The translations under genes and the position numbers were made by a program. The notes under the pieces are model-generated. The model did not search any database, was not told the DNA's origin, and was given only the letters and a program-made list of their open reading frames with translations. Shown here in pieces: positions 15,137 to 23,561 of a DNA stretch of 64,000 nt (its first letter is position 1; each line of letters opens with the position of its first letter). The stretch spans positions 1-64,000 of the forward strand of contig JAEYJO010000049.1 in NCBI GenBank assembly GCA_023408815.1, given 5' to 3'. The DNA is from Bacillota bacterium. GTDB lineage: Bacteria; Bacillota; Clostridia; Lachnospirales; Lachnospiraceae.

Positions 15137-16504
15137 ATGCTAAGAGATGAATTACCGGAGATTATAACAGAAGCTGTACCAGGACCCGAATCAATAGAAT
15201 TGTTAAATAGAAGAAATGACGCTCTTCCCAGGGCATTGTGTGGAAACACATACCCTATCTGCATTAAGCGGGGAGAGGGGGCTATTTTGGAAGACTGTGA
15301 CGGGAACAAATTCCTGGACTGGATTGGCGGTGTAGGTGTGCTGAATATTGGATATTCCAATCCTGAAGTTGTAGAAGCCGTGAAAGAACAGTCGGAGAAA
15401 TATTTTCATACTATCTTTAATGTTGTTGTTCATGATGGATATGTGTCGTTATCTGAGGAGTTTAACCAGACAATTCCGTGCAAAGGAGAAAAAAAGAAAA
15501 CATACTTTGCAAATTCCGGCGCAGAAGCAGATGAAAACGCTATTAAGGTGGCAAAAGCATACACAAAACGACAGAATATAATCTGCTTTTCCGGTGCATT
15601 TCATGGAAGAACGAATCTGACTATGGCTCTGACGGCGAAAAAAGCATATGCTACCGGAATGGGACCGTTTCCGTCAGGTATCTACAGAGCAGAATTTCCT
15701 TATCTGTACCGTGCACCAAAGGGATATACGGAGGTTGAGGCAATTGATTTTTATATTGACAAATTAAAGAAATTATTTGATGAAGCAACTCCGGCAAATG
15801 ATGTGGCGGCTATTCTGGTAGAACCAATGCAGGGCGAGGGGGGATTTATTCCGGCTCCTATTGAGTGGGTAAAGGCAGTTCGTAAAATCTGTGACGAAAA
15901 TGGTATCCTGCTCATTGCAGACGAGATACAATGCGGTAACTGCAGAACCGGAAAATACTTTGCGTCGGAATACTGGACGGAAGCGGGCGCAGCTCCGGAC
16001 ATTGTTACGACGGCTAAATCAATGGGAGCAGGAGCACCGATCAGTGCCATTACGGCAAGTGCAGAGATTATGGATGCGGTAGCACCCGGGATTATTGGAG
16101 GTACCTATTGCGGCAATCCCCTTGCTTGTGCAGCGGCACTTAAGACAATGGAGATTATGAAACGTGATGATTATCCGGCCAAGGCAAGGCATATCGGTGA
16201 GGTAGTAAGAAATCGTTTTGAAACTCTGCAAGAAAAATATGAAGTAGTGGGTGATGTCCGTGGACTGGGAGCTATGCTCGGTGTGGAATTTGTCAAAGAT
16301 AAGACATCAAAAGAACCTTATCCGGAATTGGTCAGCACATTAATCCAGTGTGCGTTGCAGAAAGGACTCATGCTTGAGAATGCAGGCTCTGCCGGTAATG
16401 TCATTCGGTTTCTTGCACCTTTAACCATGTCCGATGAACAGATGGACTGCGGATTGAAACTTTATGAAGAAGCATTGCAAGAGGCAATTGGAAAAATAAG
16501 TTAA
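15137..16504 (+). CDS. Class III PLP aminotransferase (4-aminobutyrate/acetylornithine type)
   Basis: Transfers an omega-amino group to 2-oxoglutarate or pyruvate. Family motifs are FANSGAEADENAIKVAK (PLP phosphate), FSGAFHGRT, VEPMQGEGGF, LLIADEIQCG with the catalytic Asp, and the PLP lysine in TTAKSMGAGAPISA. Length 455 fits GABA aminotransferase. The start is ATG 15137 with GAGAGGA upstream. Next to 4hbD across the regulator, GABA to succinate semialdehyde is the most natural reaction, but other omega-amino acids are possible. Confidence 0.87.
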   Translation: MLRDELPEIITEAVPGPESIELLNRRNDALPRALCGNTYPICIKRGEGAILEDCDGNKFLDWIGGVGVLNIGYSNPEVVEAVKEQSEKYFHTIFNVVVHDGYVSLSEEFNQTIPCKGEKKKTYFANSGAEADENAIKVAKAYTKRQNIICFSGAFHGRTNLTMALTAKKAYATGMGPFPSGIYRAEFPYLYRAPKGYTEVEAIDFYIDKLKKLFDEATPANDVAAILVEPMQGEGGFIPAPIEWVKAVRKICDENGILLIADEIQCGNCRTGKYFASEYWTEAGAAPDIVTTAKSMGAGAPISAITASAEIMDAVAPGIIGGTYCGNPLACAAALKTMEIMKRDDYPAKARHIGEVVRNRFETLQEKYEVVGDVRGLGAMLGVEFVKDKTSKEPYPELVSTLIQCALQKGLMLENAGSAGNVIRFLAPLTMSDEQMDCGLKLYEEALQEAIGKIS

Positions 16505-16530
16505 AAATTACAAGTTAAGAGGAATAAGTT

Positions 16531-17463
16531 ATGAGCAATAAGATTGAAAAAATTGTAATTGCGGGAGCGGGACTTATGGGAGCTTCCATTGCCCAGTCTT
16601 TTCCGGAATATGGAATTCATACAACCATATATACAAACTGTGCCGGAGATTATGACAGAGCAAGAGAGATTATAGCCAGCGGTCAAAAGACACTGGTAGA
16701 AAATAATGTTCTTACATCAGCAGAATCGGAACGGATACAGGCGGCAATTATCTACACGACGGATGTGAGTTGCTTTGAGGAAGCAGACTGGATTGTTGAA
16801 GCAATCCCTGAGAATTATGATCTCAAAAAATCCCTTTTCCAGTTGATTTCTGCCCATGCAAAGGAAAACGCGATTATTACCTCTAATACTTCCGCAATCT
16901 CGATTAATGCATTGAGCAAATGTGTGAAGTCGCCGGAGAGATTCTGTGGGACGCACTGGCTAAATCCTCCGCACATTATTCCATTGGTGGAAATCACAAA
17001 AAGTTTGATGACGAGTCAGGAGACGGCGGATATCATCTATCAGATGTTAGCATATATGAAAAAGCAGCCTGTAGTGCTGAAAAAAGATGTAAAAGGCTTT
17101 CTTTCAAATCGTCTGCAGTTCGCACTGCTCCGTGAGGCTACACATCTTGTGGAGAGCGGTGTGGCAACTCCGGAAGATATTGACCGAACATTGAAATACG
17201 GCAACGGACTGCGCTATATGTGTTCGGGGCCTTTTAAGATTGTAGACTTTGGGGGAATAGAGGTTTTCAACAGTGTCGCAAAATATCTCTATCCCGATCT
17301 TAATGCAGAGACGGATGAGAATCATCTGCTGGATGAGATGGTACAGAAGGGTCATAACGGTATTTCTACATACCGGGGTTTCTATGCGTATACGAAAGAG
17401 TCAGCGGCAGCAGAAGAAAAGGAACGTGATACAAAGATGATTGAAGTTCTGAAATTGAAATAG
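16531..17463 (+). CDS. 3-hydroxyacyl-CoA dehydrogenase family protein
   Basis: NAD(P)-dependent 3-hydroxyacid or 3-hydroxyacyl-CoA dehydrogenase. Nucleotide motif VIAGAGLMGASIAQSF is at residues 7-22, and the catalytic His is in GTHWLNPPHIIPLVEI, matching the HFFNP motif. NTSAIS and the C-terminal helical domain with DVKGFLSNRLQFALLREA are present. At 310 residues it is slightly longer than butyryl-pathway Hbd (about 282). The NPP variant also occurs in dehydrogenases acting on free hydroxyacids. Last gene of the MerR-controlled plus operon. Confidence 0.85.
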   Translation: MSNKIEKIVIAGAGLMGASIAQSFPEYGIHTTIYTNCAGDYDRAREIIASGQKTLVENNVLTSAESERIQAAIIYTTDVSCFEEADWIVEAIPENYDLKKSLFQLISAHAKENAIITSNTSAISINALSKCVKSPERFCGTHWLNPPHIIPLVEITKSLMTSQETADIIYQMLAYMKKQPVVLKKDVKGFLSNRLQFALLREATHLVESGVATPEDIDRTLKYGNGLRYMCSGPFKIVDFGGIEVFNSVAKYLYPDLNAETDENHLLDEMVQKGHNGISTYRGFYAYTKESAAAEEKERDTKMIEVLKLK

Positions 17464-17565
17464 GATGGCTGCTACAAATTGTGCCTGCGCAGACTGAAAA
17501 ATGCACCCGTTCGGGAGCGGCTATTTACTTCTTTTAAAAAATACAATAAAAATTAAGCTAAAACA

Positions 17566-17603
17566 AAACTGCCCGGATATTATTTTCAATATCCGGGCAG
17601 TTT
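17566..17603. terminator. Strong terminator between convergent genes
   Basis: Perfect 15-bp stem AAACTGCCCGGATAT / ATATCCGGGCAGTTT with an 8-base loop. The minus strand continues with TTTTGTTTT, so it terminates the lacI-type gene well. On the plus strand the T-run is short, but the stem probably still ends the aminotransferase operon. Confidence 0.85.
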
Positions 17604-17610
17604 ATTCAAA

Positions 17611-18636
17611 TTACAAAGAATCCTGTGTTGAAATAGTGATAGGAACCTCTATATATGTAGCAGATGGACGTACTTTTTTGATTAAATAGTCGAAGAGGAG
17701 TTTAACCAGCTGGTACCCTTGAAATTCCGGACTCTGCCCCAATGCAAAATCTACAGTACCATCTTCCAGCAATTTTAAGGTTTCCGGCACCAGGTCATGG
17801 CATATTAACGCTACTTGATCTGTTTTTTCCAAAATACGAAGCGCATTTCCAACTCCGGACACACCGCCGCCTGTAATATATATACCTTTAAGATCAGGCA
17901 CTTTCTTGAAATATTCAAGTGTAATTTTAAACGCCTCATCCTTACGATCCTGGTTTTCCCGAATATCTAATATGTGAATCGGAAATGAATTGAGATTTAT
18001 TTTGTCCACAAACCCTTGCAGGCGGTCTTTGTGGCAAGAAAGATTATAAGAACTAATGATAATACCGACATCACCGCCCTCGGGCAATAACTTGCTCATA
18101 AGACCAGCAACTGTACGTCCCCCTTTTTTATGATCCTGTCCGATAAAACACATATCGTTAGTTCCTTCAAGCTTTGAATTAAAGGTTATTACTGCGATAC
18201 CGCTGTCAATCAGCTGATTGATTTTCGTGCGAACCCTGTCATCGTCTATTGGAAAGACGGCAATGCCTGAAACACGGTCATTTTCTAATTCAGTCAGTAT
18301 ACTTATCTGCTCGGCGGGCTCCAGGGAAATGGGCATTTTTATAATCACTTCAATTCCAAAAGCTTTATATTCTTCCTGCGCATTTTTTACGCCCAACAGC
18401 ATTTCCTGAATAAAAGGATTGTATTCCGGTGTAAGGATAATTCCTATCTTGATAGGATCTTTACTTTGCACAAGTGCTTTGCCGATAAAGTTAGGCTGGT
18501 AATTTAATCCTTCCGCTATTTCCAGAACCTTCTTTCTGGTTTCATTTTTTACTCCCGGTCTATCATTAAGAACCTTATCAACAGTACCTCTGGATACATT
18601 TGCCAACTCTGCTATTTGCTTTATAGTAACAGGCAT
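17611..18636 (-). CDS. LacI-family transcriptional repressor of the ketose operon
   Basis: A 341-residue repressor. The N-terminal helix-turn-helix reads VTIKQIAELANVSRGTVDKVLNDRPGV, and the hinge is around LNYQPNFIGKALVQ. A type-1 periplasmic-binding-like sugar domain follows (IGIILTPEYNPFIQEML, GIAVFPIDD, GIYITGGG, CHDLVP). The start at 18636 is preceded by GGAGGGGAG; an upstream in-frame ATG at 18663 lies before that SD. Two CTCGAGCAC operators lie in the divergent region, one just upstream of its own -35 and one at the transport-operon start. It therefore probably represses the operon until a sugar ligand binds. Confidence 0.93.
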   Translation of the reverse strand: MPVTIKQIAELANVSRGTVDKVLNDRPGVKNETRKKVLEIAEGLNYQPNFIGKALVQSKDPIKIGIILTPEYNPFIQEMLLGVKNAQEEYKAFGIEVIIKMPISLEPAEQISILTELENDRVSGIAVFPIDDDRVRTKINQLIDSGIAVITFNSKLEGTNDMCFIGQDHKKGGRTVAGLMSKLLPEGGDVGIIISSYNLSCHKDRLQGFVDKINLNSFPIHILDIRENQDRKDEAFKITLEYFKKVPDLKGIYITGGGVSGVGNALRILEKTDQVALICHDLVPETLKLLEDGTVDFALGQSPEFQGYQLVKLLFDYLIKKVRPSATYIEVPITISTQDSL

Positions 18637-18678
18637 AATAATACTCCCCTCCAGTAAAATCATATTTATTATTGTTTT

Positions 18679-18707
18679 ATATTATCATGATAGCGAAGGA
18701 ATGTCTA
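18679..18707 (-). promoter_or_regulatory. Promoter of the lacI-type gene
   Basis: Minus-strand -35 TAGACA (18702-18707), 17-bp spacer, -10 TAATAT (18679-18684). The left operator half-site begins 8 bp upstream of the -35, which would allow autoregulation. Confidence 0.5.
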
Positions 18708-18714
18708 GAGAAAA

Positions 18715-18727
18715 GAGCTCGAGCACG
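18715..18727. promoter_or_regulatory. LacI-family operator O2 (imperfect)
   Basis: GAGCTCGAGCACG, centred on CTCGAG at 18718-18723. One half-site (GAGCAC) matches the perfect operator and the other half is degenerate. It is 131 bp from the centre of O1, suitable for repression by looping. Confidence 0.65.
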
Positions 18728-18802
18728 ATTATGTATAATGCGGATTTTATCAATTGTGCATTATTTACAAAAAAAAATATAAAATATGTTATAAATTAAT
18801 AA

Positions 18803-18831
18803 TTGATACATTCTAAATTTAATGTTACAAT
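18803..18831 (+). promoter_or_regulatory. Promoter of the ketose operon
   Basis: -35 TTGATA (18803-18808), 17-bp spacer, -10 TACAAT (18826-18831). The expected start site is near 18838, so the operator at 18845-18858 overlaps the initially transcribed region and would block initiation or escape. Confidence 0.7.
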
Positions 18832-18844
18832 GCAAATACAAAAA

Positions 18845-18858
18845 TGTGCTCGAGCACA
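18845..18858. promoter_or_regulatory. LacI-family operator O1 (perfect palindrome)
   Basis: TGTGCTCGAGCACA is a perfect 14-bp palindrome with the central CG typical of LacI/GalR-family operators. It lies between the -10 box and the first start codon. Confidence 0.8.
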
Positions 18859-18880
18859 AAATGTTAAGGAGAAAATAATT

Positions 18881-19750
18881 ATGAAAATTGGAACAGGTTA
18901 TGCATATTGGGGAAATGATTGGAATTGTGATTATATACAGGTTACAAATAAAGTAGCGGATATTGGCTTTGATATTTTGGAAATTGGAGCAGATCATTTA
19001 TACCATATGTCCGATGAGGAAATAGAACAGCTCAAAGAAACAGGAAGACAGAGAACTATAGAATTTACGACAAACAGCGGACCATCAAGAGAAAATGATT
19101 TGGCATCACCTGATAAAGCAGTCAGAGAGCACGGTATTGCTTATTTTGTAAAAGTAATGCAGAACATGAAGAAATTAGGCTCTAAAATACTGGTCGGAGC
19201 TATTTATTCTTTTTGGCCGTCCGATTTTGCTTACGCAGATAAAGCGGCAGCATGGAAAGACAGTATTGAAGCTTTAAAAGTACTGAGTAAAACAGCAGAA
19301 GAATTAGATATTGAAATTGCGTTAGAAGTTCTTAACAGAAATGAAAGTTATATATTAAATGAATGTAAAGAGGCTATGGAGTATGTTGAAAAAATAGGGA
19401 GCGGAAATATTACCATTTTATTAGATACTTACCATATGAATATCGAAGAAGATGATATGTACGAGGCACTTCGTAAAGCAGGGAAATTACTTGGGCATGT
19501 TCATGTAGGAGAAAATAACAGGAAGCTGCCGGGAATGAATAACAGTATTGACTGGAAGAAAATTGGAAGAGCCTTAAAAGATATTAATTATGAAAAAGCG
19601 GTAGTAATGGAACCCTTTCTTTTGACTGGCGGAGAAGTAGGCCGCGATATTCGTGTATGGCGCGACTTGAGCAATGGTGCTGACAGCGAACAAATGGATA
19701 AATACATTAGTGATTCCTTGAAGTATTTAAAAGGCTGTTTTGCAGAGTAA
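18881..19750 (+). CDS. Ketose 3-epimerase (D-allulose/D-tagatose 3-epimerase family)
   Basis: Metal-dependent TIM-barrel enzyme inverting C3 of ketohexoses (for example allulose-fructose or tagatose-sorbose). Similarity to clostridial D-allulose 3-epimerase is evident along the chain. The start GTGYAYW, a GIYSYWP-like loop (AIYSFWPSDF) and metal/catalytic residues in EVLNR, LDTYHMNIEEDD, HVGENNRK and VMEPF are all present, as is the conserved IRVWRDLSNGAD tail. Length 289 is normal. ATG 18881 follows AAGGAGAAA; an upstream in-frame ATG at 18803 lies within the promoter. First gene of the LacI-controlled operon. Confidence 0.9.
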   Translation: MKIGTGYAYWGNDWNCDYIQVTNKVADIGFDILEIGADHLYHMSDEEIEQLKETGRQRTIEFTTNSGPSRENDLASPDKAVREHGIAYFVKVMQNMKKLGSKILVGAIYSFWPSDFAYADKAAAWKDSIEALKVLSKTAEELDIEIALEVLNRNESYILNECKEAMEYVEKIGSGNITILLDTYHMNIEEDDMYEALRKAGKLLGHVHVGENNRKLPGMNNSIDWKKIGRALKDINYEKAVVMEPFLLTGGEVGRDIRVWRDLSNGADSEQMDKYISDSLKYLKGCFAE

Positions 19751-19759
19751 GGAGAAAAT

Positions 19760-20695
19760 ATGATAGAAGTACTGATAATGGGCGAAATGCTCGTAGAAAT
19801 AATGAGAACAGAAGAAGATGTTCAATTATATACGACAGATATATTTAGAGGACCATATCCAAGCGGCGCACCGGCAATTTTCATAGATACTGTTGCCAGG
19901 TTAGGGCACAAGACGGCCATTATAGGCGGGGTTGGAAAAGATGATTTCGGAAAGAATATCTTAGACCGGTTAAAAGATGACGGAGTCGACTGCAGTTATG
20001 TTTTGGAAAGCGAAGAAAGAGCAACAGGAGTGGCGTTTGTGACTTATTTTAAGGATGGGTCCAGAAAGTTTATATTCCATATGGGCAATACTCCGGCAGT
20101 GGAGGCAAAATCTCCGGATGTAGGGAATTTTAAAGATGTAAAATATATGCATATTATGGGATGCTCACTTATGGCAAACAAAAGCTTTGCGCAGGAAATA
20201 CTAAAGACCATGAGGATGCTGGTGGCAAACGGAACCAAAATCTCCTTTGACCCTAATATAAGAAAAGAATTGTTTTCTGATGATTCTGTTTATGAAGTGG
20301 TAAATGAAGTTATGAAAAATACAAATGTATTTATGCCCGGAGTTGAGGAGCTGTTGTCTATAACTGGCGAGGCTGGTGTGGAATCAGCCGTTAAAAAGTG
20401 CTTTGAAAATCCGGGGTTGGAGGTTTTGGCACTGAAAAACGGCTCTAAGGGAAGTGTTATCTATACAAAAGACCAAGTAGTGGAAATGGGTGTTTATAAG
20501 ATTGAACAGAAAGATGCCACAGGAGCGGGTGATTGTTTTGACGGAGGATTTATTGCAGGATTGATAGAAGGAAGAGATATATCGGAAGCTGCAAAGATGG
20601 GAGCTGCTGCCGGAGCATTAAATGCCGCCGCATTTGGACCTATGGAAGGAAATATTAGTCAGGAAACAGTTTGGAAGATGATTAATGAAAATTAG
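19760..20695 (+). CDS. PfkB-family sugar kinase
   Basis: ATP-dependent carbohydrate kinase (311 residues). The N-terminal ribokinase signature region is PSGAPAIFIDTVARLGHKTAIIGGVGKDDFG. The C-terminal PfkB signature is KDATGAGDCFDGGFIAGL, with the catalytic Asp at about residue 259. Ketohexose or ketohexose-phosphate phosphorylation is expected from the neighbours (3-epimerase, two tagatose-bisphosphate-type aldolase subunits). It starts 9 bp after the epimerase with AAGGAG and overlaps the SD of the next gene. Confidence 0.9.
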   Translation: MIEVLIMGEMLVEIMRTEEDVQLYTTDIFRGPYPSGAPAIFIDTVARLGHKTAIIGGVGKDDFGKNILDRLKDDGVDCSYVLESEERATGVAFVTYFKDGSRKFIFHMGNTPAVEAKSPDVGNFKDVKYMHIMGCSLMANKSFAQEILKTMRMLVANGTKISFDPNIRKELFSDDSVYEVVNEVMKNTNVFMPGVEELLSITGEAGVESAVKKCFENPGLEVLALKNGSKGSVIYTKDQVVEMGVYKIEQKDATGAGDCFDGGFIAGLIEGRDISEAAKMGAAAGALNAAAFGPMEGNISQETVWKMINEN

Positions 20696-20705
20696 GAGAG
20701 CAGCC

Positions 20706-22031
20706 ATGAAAGACTCAATAAGATATATGATAGAAAGGCGCAATGCAGGAGTGTTGTGTGGTATTGCTTCTTTTTGTACGGCCAATGAATTAGTAATCGA
20801 AGCTGTTTTAGAGCAGGCAAAAAAGAACGGCGATGTGGCATTGATTGAAGCGACGGCTAATCAGGTGAATCAATTTGGCGGATATACAGGAATGGAGCCG
20901 ATTGATTTCAAAAGATTTGTTTATCAAATAGCGGATAAAATAGATTTTCCTAAAGAGAATATTATTTTAGGTGGTGATCATCTTGGTCCCCTTATATGGA
21001 CCGGTGAAAATGAAGATGCGGCTATGGAAAAAGCAAAAGAGCTTGTCAGACAGTTTGTGAAAGCAGGTTATAAAAAGATACATTTGGATACAAGCATGCG
21101 TCTGGCCAGTGATTCTATTGATGAGAAACTGTCCGATGAAGTGATCGCCCGCAGAGGTGCCGAACTGTATAAGGTATGCGAAGAAGCATATCAGGAGTTG
21201 CTGAAAGAAAATCCTTTAGAGACCAGGCCTGTTTATATCATTGGCAGTGAGGTTCCGATACCGGGAGGAGCACAGGACGAGGAAGAAAGCATCACCGTCA
21301 CCAAACCTCAGGACGTGGAAAATACTCTGAAAGTTTATAGGAAAGAGTTTGACAAAGCCGGGTTTGACAAAGCGTTTGAAAATGTGATTGGGATTGTTGT
21401 CCAGCCGGGTGTGGAATTCGGGGATGCGGAAATTTTTCACTATGACAGGTACAATGCCAAAGAACTCTGTGATTCTGTTAAAAAATACGAAGGTATCGTA
21501 TTGGAAGGACACTCTACGGATTATCAGTCTCCTCAGAACTTGCGCATGATGGTAGAAGACGGTATCGCTATATTAAAAGTTGGGCCGGCACTTACTTTTG
21601 CACTCAGAGAAGGGTTGTTTGCTTTAAGCCGTATAGAAGAAGAATTAATAACGAAAGAAAAACGGGCCATTTTTATTGATGTATTGGAAGACGTGATGGT
21701 GAGTAATCCGGAAAATTGGAAGAAGCACTATCATGGATCGGAGAAGGAACTGCAAATAAAAAGAAAGTATAGTTTTTCTGATAGATGCCGGTACTATTTT
21801 GCTCAGCCTGAAATTATAAAAAGTATGGAAAAGTTATTTGATAACCTTGATAGTGCCGAGATACCTCTTAGTTTGCTGCAGCAGTATATGCCGCTGCAAT
21901 ATATAAAGGTAAGAGATAAAAAACTCCCTATGAAGGCACGCGAACTGGCAAAGGATAATATAAAGATGCTGATTGAGGATTATAACTATGCAGTGAGACC
22001 AGGCCATATTATCGGCGGCATATTTGTATAA
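20706..22031 (+). CDS. GatZ/KbaZ-like tagatose-bisphosphate aldolase subunit
   Basis: A 441-residue protein of the GatZ/KbaZ family, which stabilises the catalytic class II tagatose-1,6-bisphosphate aldolase subunit. Characteristic segments are RRNAGVLCGIASFCTANELVI, LIEATANQVNQFGGYTGM, NIILGGDHLGPLIW, IHLDTSM, IIGSEVPIPGGAQ and LEGHSTDYQ. ATG 20706 has AGGAGAG directly upstream; ATG 20685 lies inside the kinase gene and lacks an SD. The catalytic partner is probably the aldolase at 25743-26597, separated from it by the transporter genes. Confidence 0.88.
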   Translation: MKDSIRYMIERRNAGVLCGIASFCTANELVIEAVLEQAKKNGDVALIEATANQVNQFGGYTGMEPIDFKRFVYQIADKIDFPKENIILGGDHLGPLIWTGENEDAAMEKAKELVRQFVKAGYKKIHLDTSMRLASDSIDEKLSDEVIARRGAELYKVCEEAYQELLKENPLETRPVYIIGSEVPIPGGAQDEEESITVTKPQDVENTLKVYRKEFDKAGFDKAFENVIGIVVQPGVEFGDAEIFHYDRYNAKELCDSVKKYEGIVLEGHSTDYQSPQNLRMMVEDGIAILKVGPALTFALREGLFALSRIEEELITKEKRAIFIDVLEDVMVSNPENWKKHYHGSEKELQIKRKYSFSDRCRYYFAQPEIIKSMEKLFDNLDSAEIPLSLLQQYMPLQYIKVRDKKLPMKARELAKDNIKMLIEDYNYAVRPGHIIGGIFV

Positions 22032-22043
22032 GGAAGGAGAAAA

Positions 22044-23549
22044 ATGATGGAGCAATATCGTTTGGAAGTGAAAAATTTACACAAAAGATTTCCGGGAGTA
22101 TACGCGGTAAAAGGTGTAAGCTTTCAAATAAAACCCGGCGAAGTACATGCTCTTGTCGGTGAAAATGGTGCCGGGAAGTCCACGCTTATGAAAATGATAA
22201 CTGGAGAATATATTCCCGATGAAGGAGAAGTCTATCATAATGGGAAACTGTTGAAGAATCGATCTATGTCAGACTCCCAAAAAGAAGGAATAGCGATGAT
22301 TCATCAGGAGCTCGCTCCGCTGCCGGATATGAGTATAGCACAAAACATTTTTTTGGGGCAGGAAAAAATGAAAGGCCGGTTCTTAAATGACAAATTAATG
22401 AATAAAGAAGCGGCAGAAATATTAAAAGAATACGGCATGCTTTATGATCCTAAAACGAAGGTCGGCAAATTGAGTGTAGCTCAAATACAAATGTTGGAGA
22501 TAATAAAATCCGTCAGGAAGAATGCGGATATTATAATTATGGATGAGCCGACATCGTCGTTATCTGATGAAGAATCTCTAAAATTATTTCAGATTATCGA
22601 AGATTTAAAAAAGAAAAATGTTGCTATTATTTATATTTCTCACCGTTTGGATGAAATATTAAGGCTTTCAGACAAAATCACGGTTCTCCGCGATGGGGAA
22701 TATATCAAAACAGTGTCAGCGGAAGGTGTAACCAAAGATGAATTAGTGGAAATGATGGTTGGCAGGACACTGGATAAGATTTATCCCAAGGAAGATGTAA
22801 AAATGGGAGATGTGTTGTTTCAAGTAAAAAACCTTACATCAAAAGGTGTATTTGAAAACGTTAGTTTTGAGGTGCGTTCCGGAGAAATTTTAGGGATATC
22901 AGGATTAATGGGTGCAGGGCGCAGTGAAATCATGAATGCTATCTTCGGTATTGACAGGTATGACAGCGGTGAAATCATTTTAGAAGGTAAAAGTCTTAAG
23001 ATTAAATCGCCTAAAGATGCCATCAATAATAAAATTGCTATGGTCAGTGAGGATAGAAAGCTTTATGGATTAGTATTATGTCGTTCCATAAAGGAAAATG
23101 TTTCCCTTCCAAATCTGGATACTCAGTATAAGGCTCCTTTTATTAATGAAAAAAGAGAGAAGGATACCGTAAAGGAATACGAACAGTCACTTGCCATAAA
23201 GTGTGCTGATATCAACGTTAACGTAGGAACACTGAGCGGAGGCAATCAACAAAAGGTAGTTCTGGCAAAGTGGCTGCTATCAGATCCTAAAGTATTAATT
23301 TTAGACGAACCTACAAGGGGCATTGATGTAGGAGCAAAATTTGAAATTTATAAAATAATGGTGGAGCTGGCAAAAAGAGGAATCGCTATTATTATGATCT
23401 CTTCAGAGTTGCCGGAGGTAATGGGAATGAGTGACCGTATACTGGTAGTTTCTAACGGTAAGGTTACCGGCTGCTTTTCAAAAGAAGACGTTGATTCGGG
23501 GAAAATCACGCAGAAAAATTTGTTAAGCAGCGCATTACAGGAAGTATAG
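22044..23549 (+). CDS. Sugar ABC transporter ATP-binding protein, RbsA/MglA type
   Basis: Double-ATPase subunit of a ribose/galactose-type importer (501 residues). The first cassette has Walker A GENGAGKST (about residues 38-46), a divergent signature LSVAQIQMLEI and Walker B IIMDEPTSSLS. The second has the usual degenerate Walker A (SGLMGAGRSE), a strong signature LSGGNQQKVVLAKWL and LILDEPTRGID. Degeneration of the second Walker A is normal in RbsA. SD AGGAAGGAG precedes a double ATG (22044 or 22047). Confidence 0.95.
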   Translation: MMEQYRLEVKNLHKRFPGVYAVKGVSFQIKPGEVHALVGENGAGKSTLMKMITGEYIPDEGEVYHNGKLLKNRSMSDSQKEGIAMIHQELAPLPDMSIAQNIFLGQEKMKGRFLNDKLMNKEAAEILKEYGMLYDPKTKVGKLSVAQIQMLEIIKSVRKNADIIIMDEPTSSLSDEESLKLFQIIEDLKKKNVAIIYISHRLDEILRLSDKITVLRDGEYIKTVSAEGVTKDELVEMMVGRTLDKIYPKEDVKMGDVLFQVKNLTSKGVFENVSFEVRSGEILGISGLMGAGRSEIMNAIFGIDRYDSGEIILEGKSLKIKSPKDAINNKIAMVSEDRKLYGLVLCRSIKENVSLPNLDTQYKAPFINEKREKDTVKEYEQSLAIKCADINVNVGTLSGGNQQKVVLAKWLLSDPKVLILDEPTRGIDVGAKFEIYKIMVELAKRGIAIIMISSELPEVMGMSDRILVVSNGKVTGCFSKEDVDSGKITQKNLLSSALQEV

Positions 23550-23561
23550 GAGGATGGAAAA

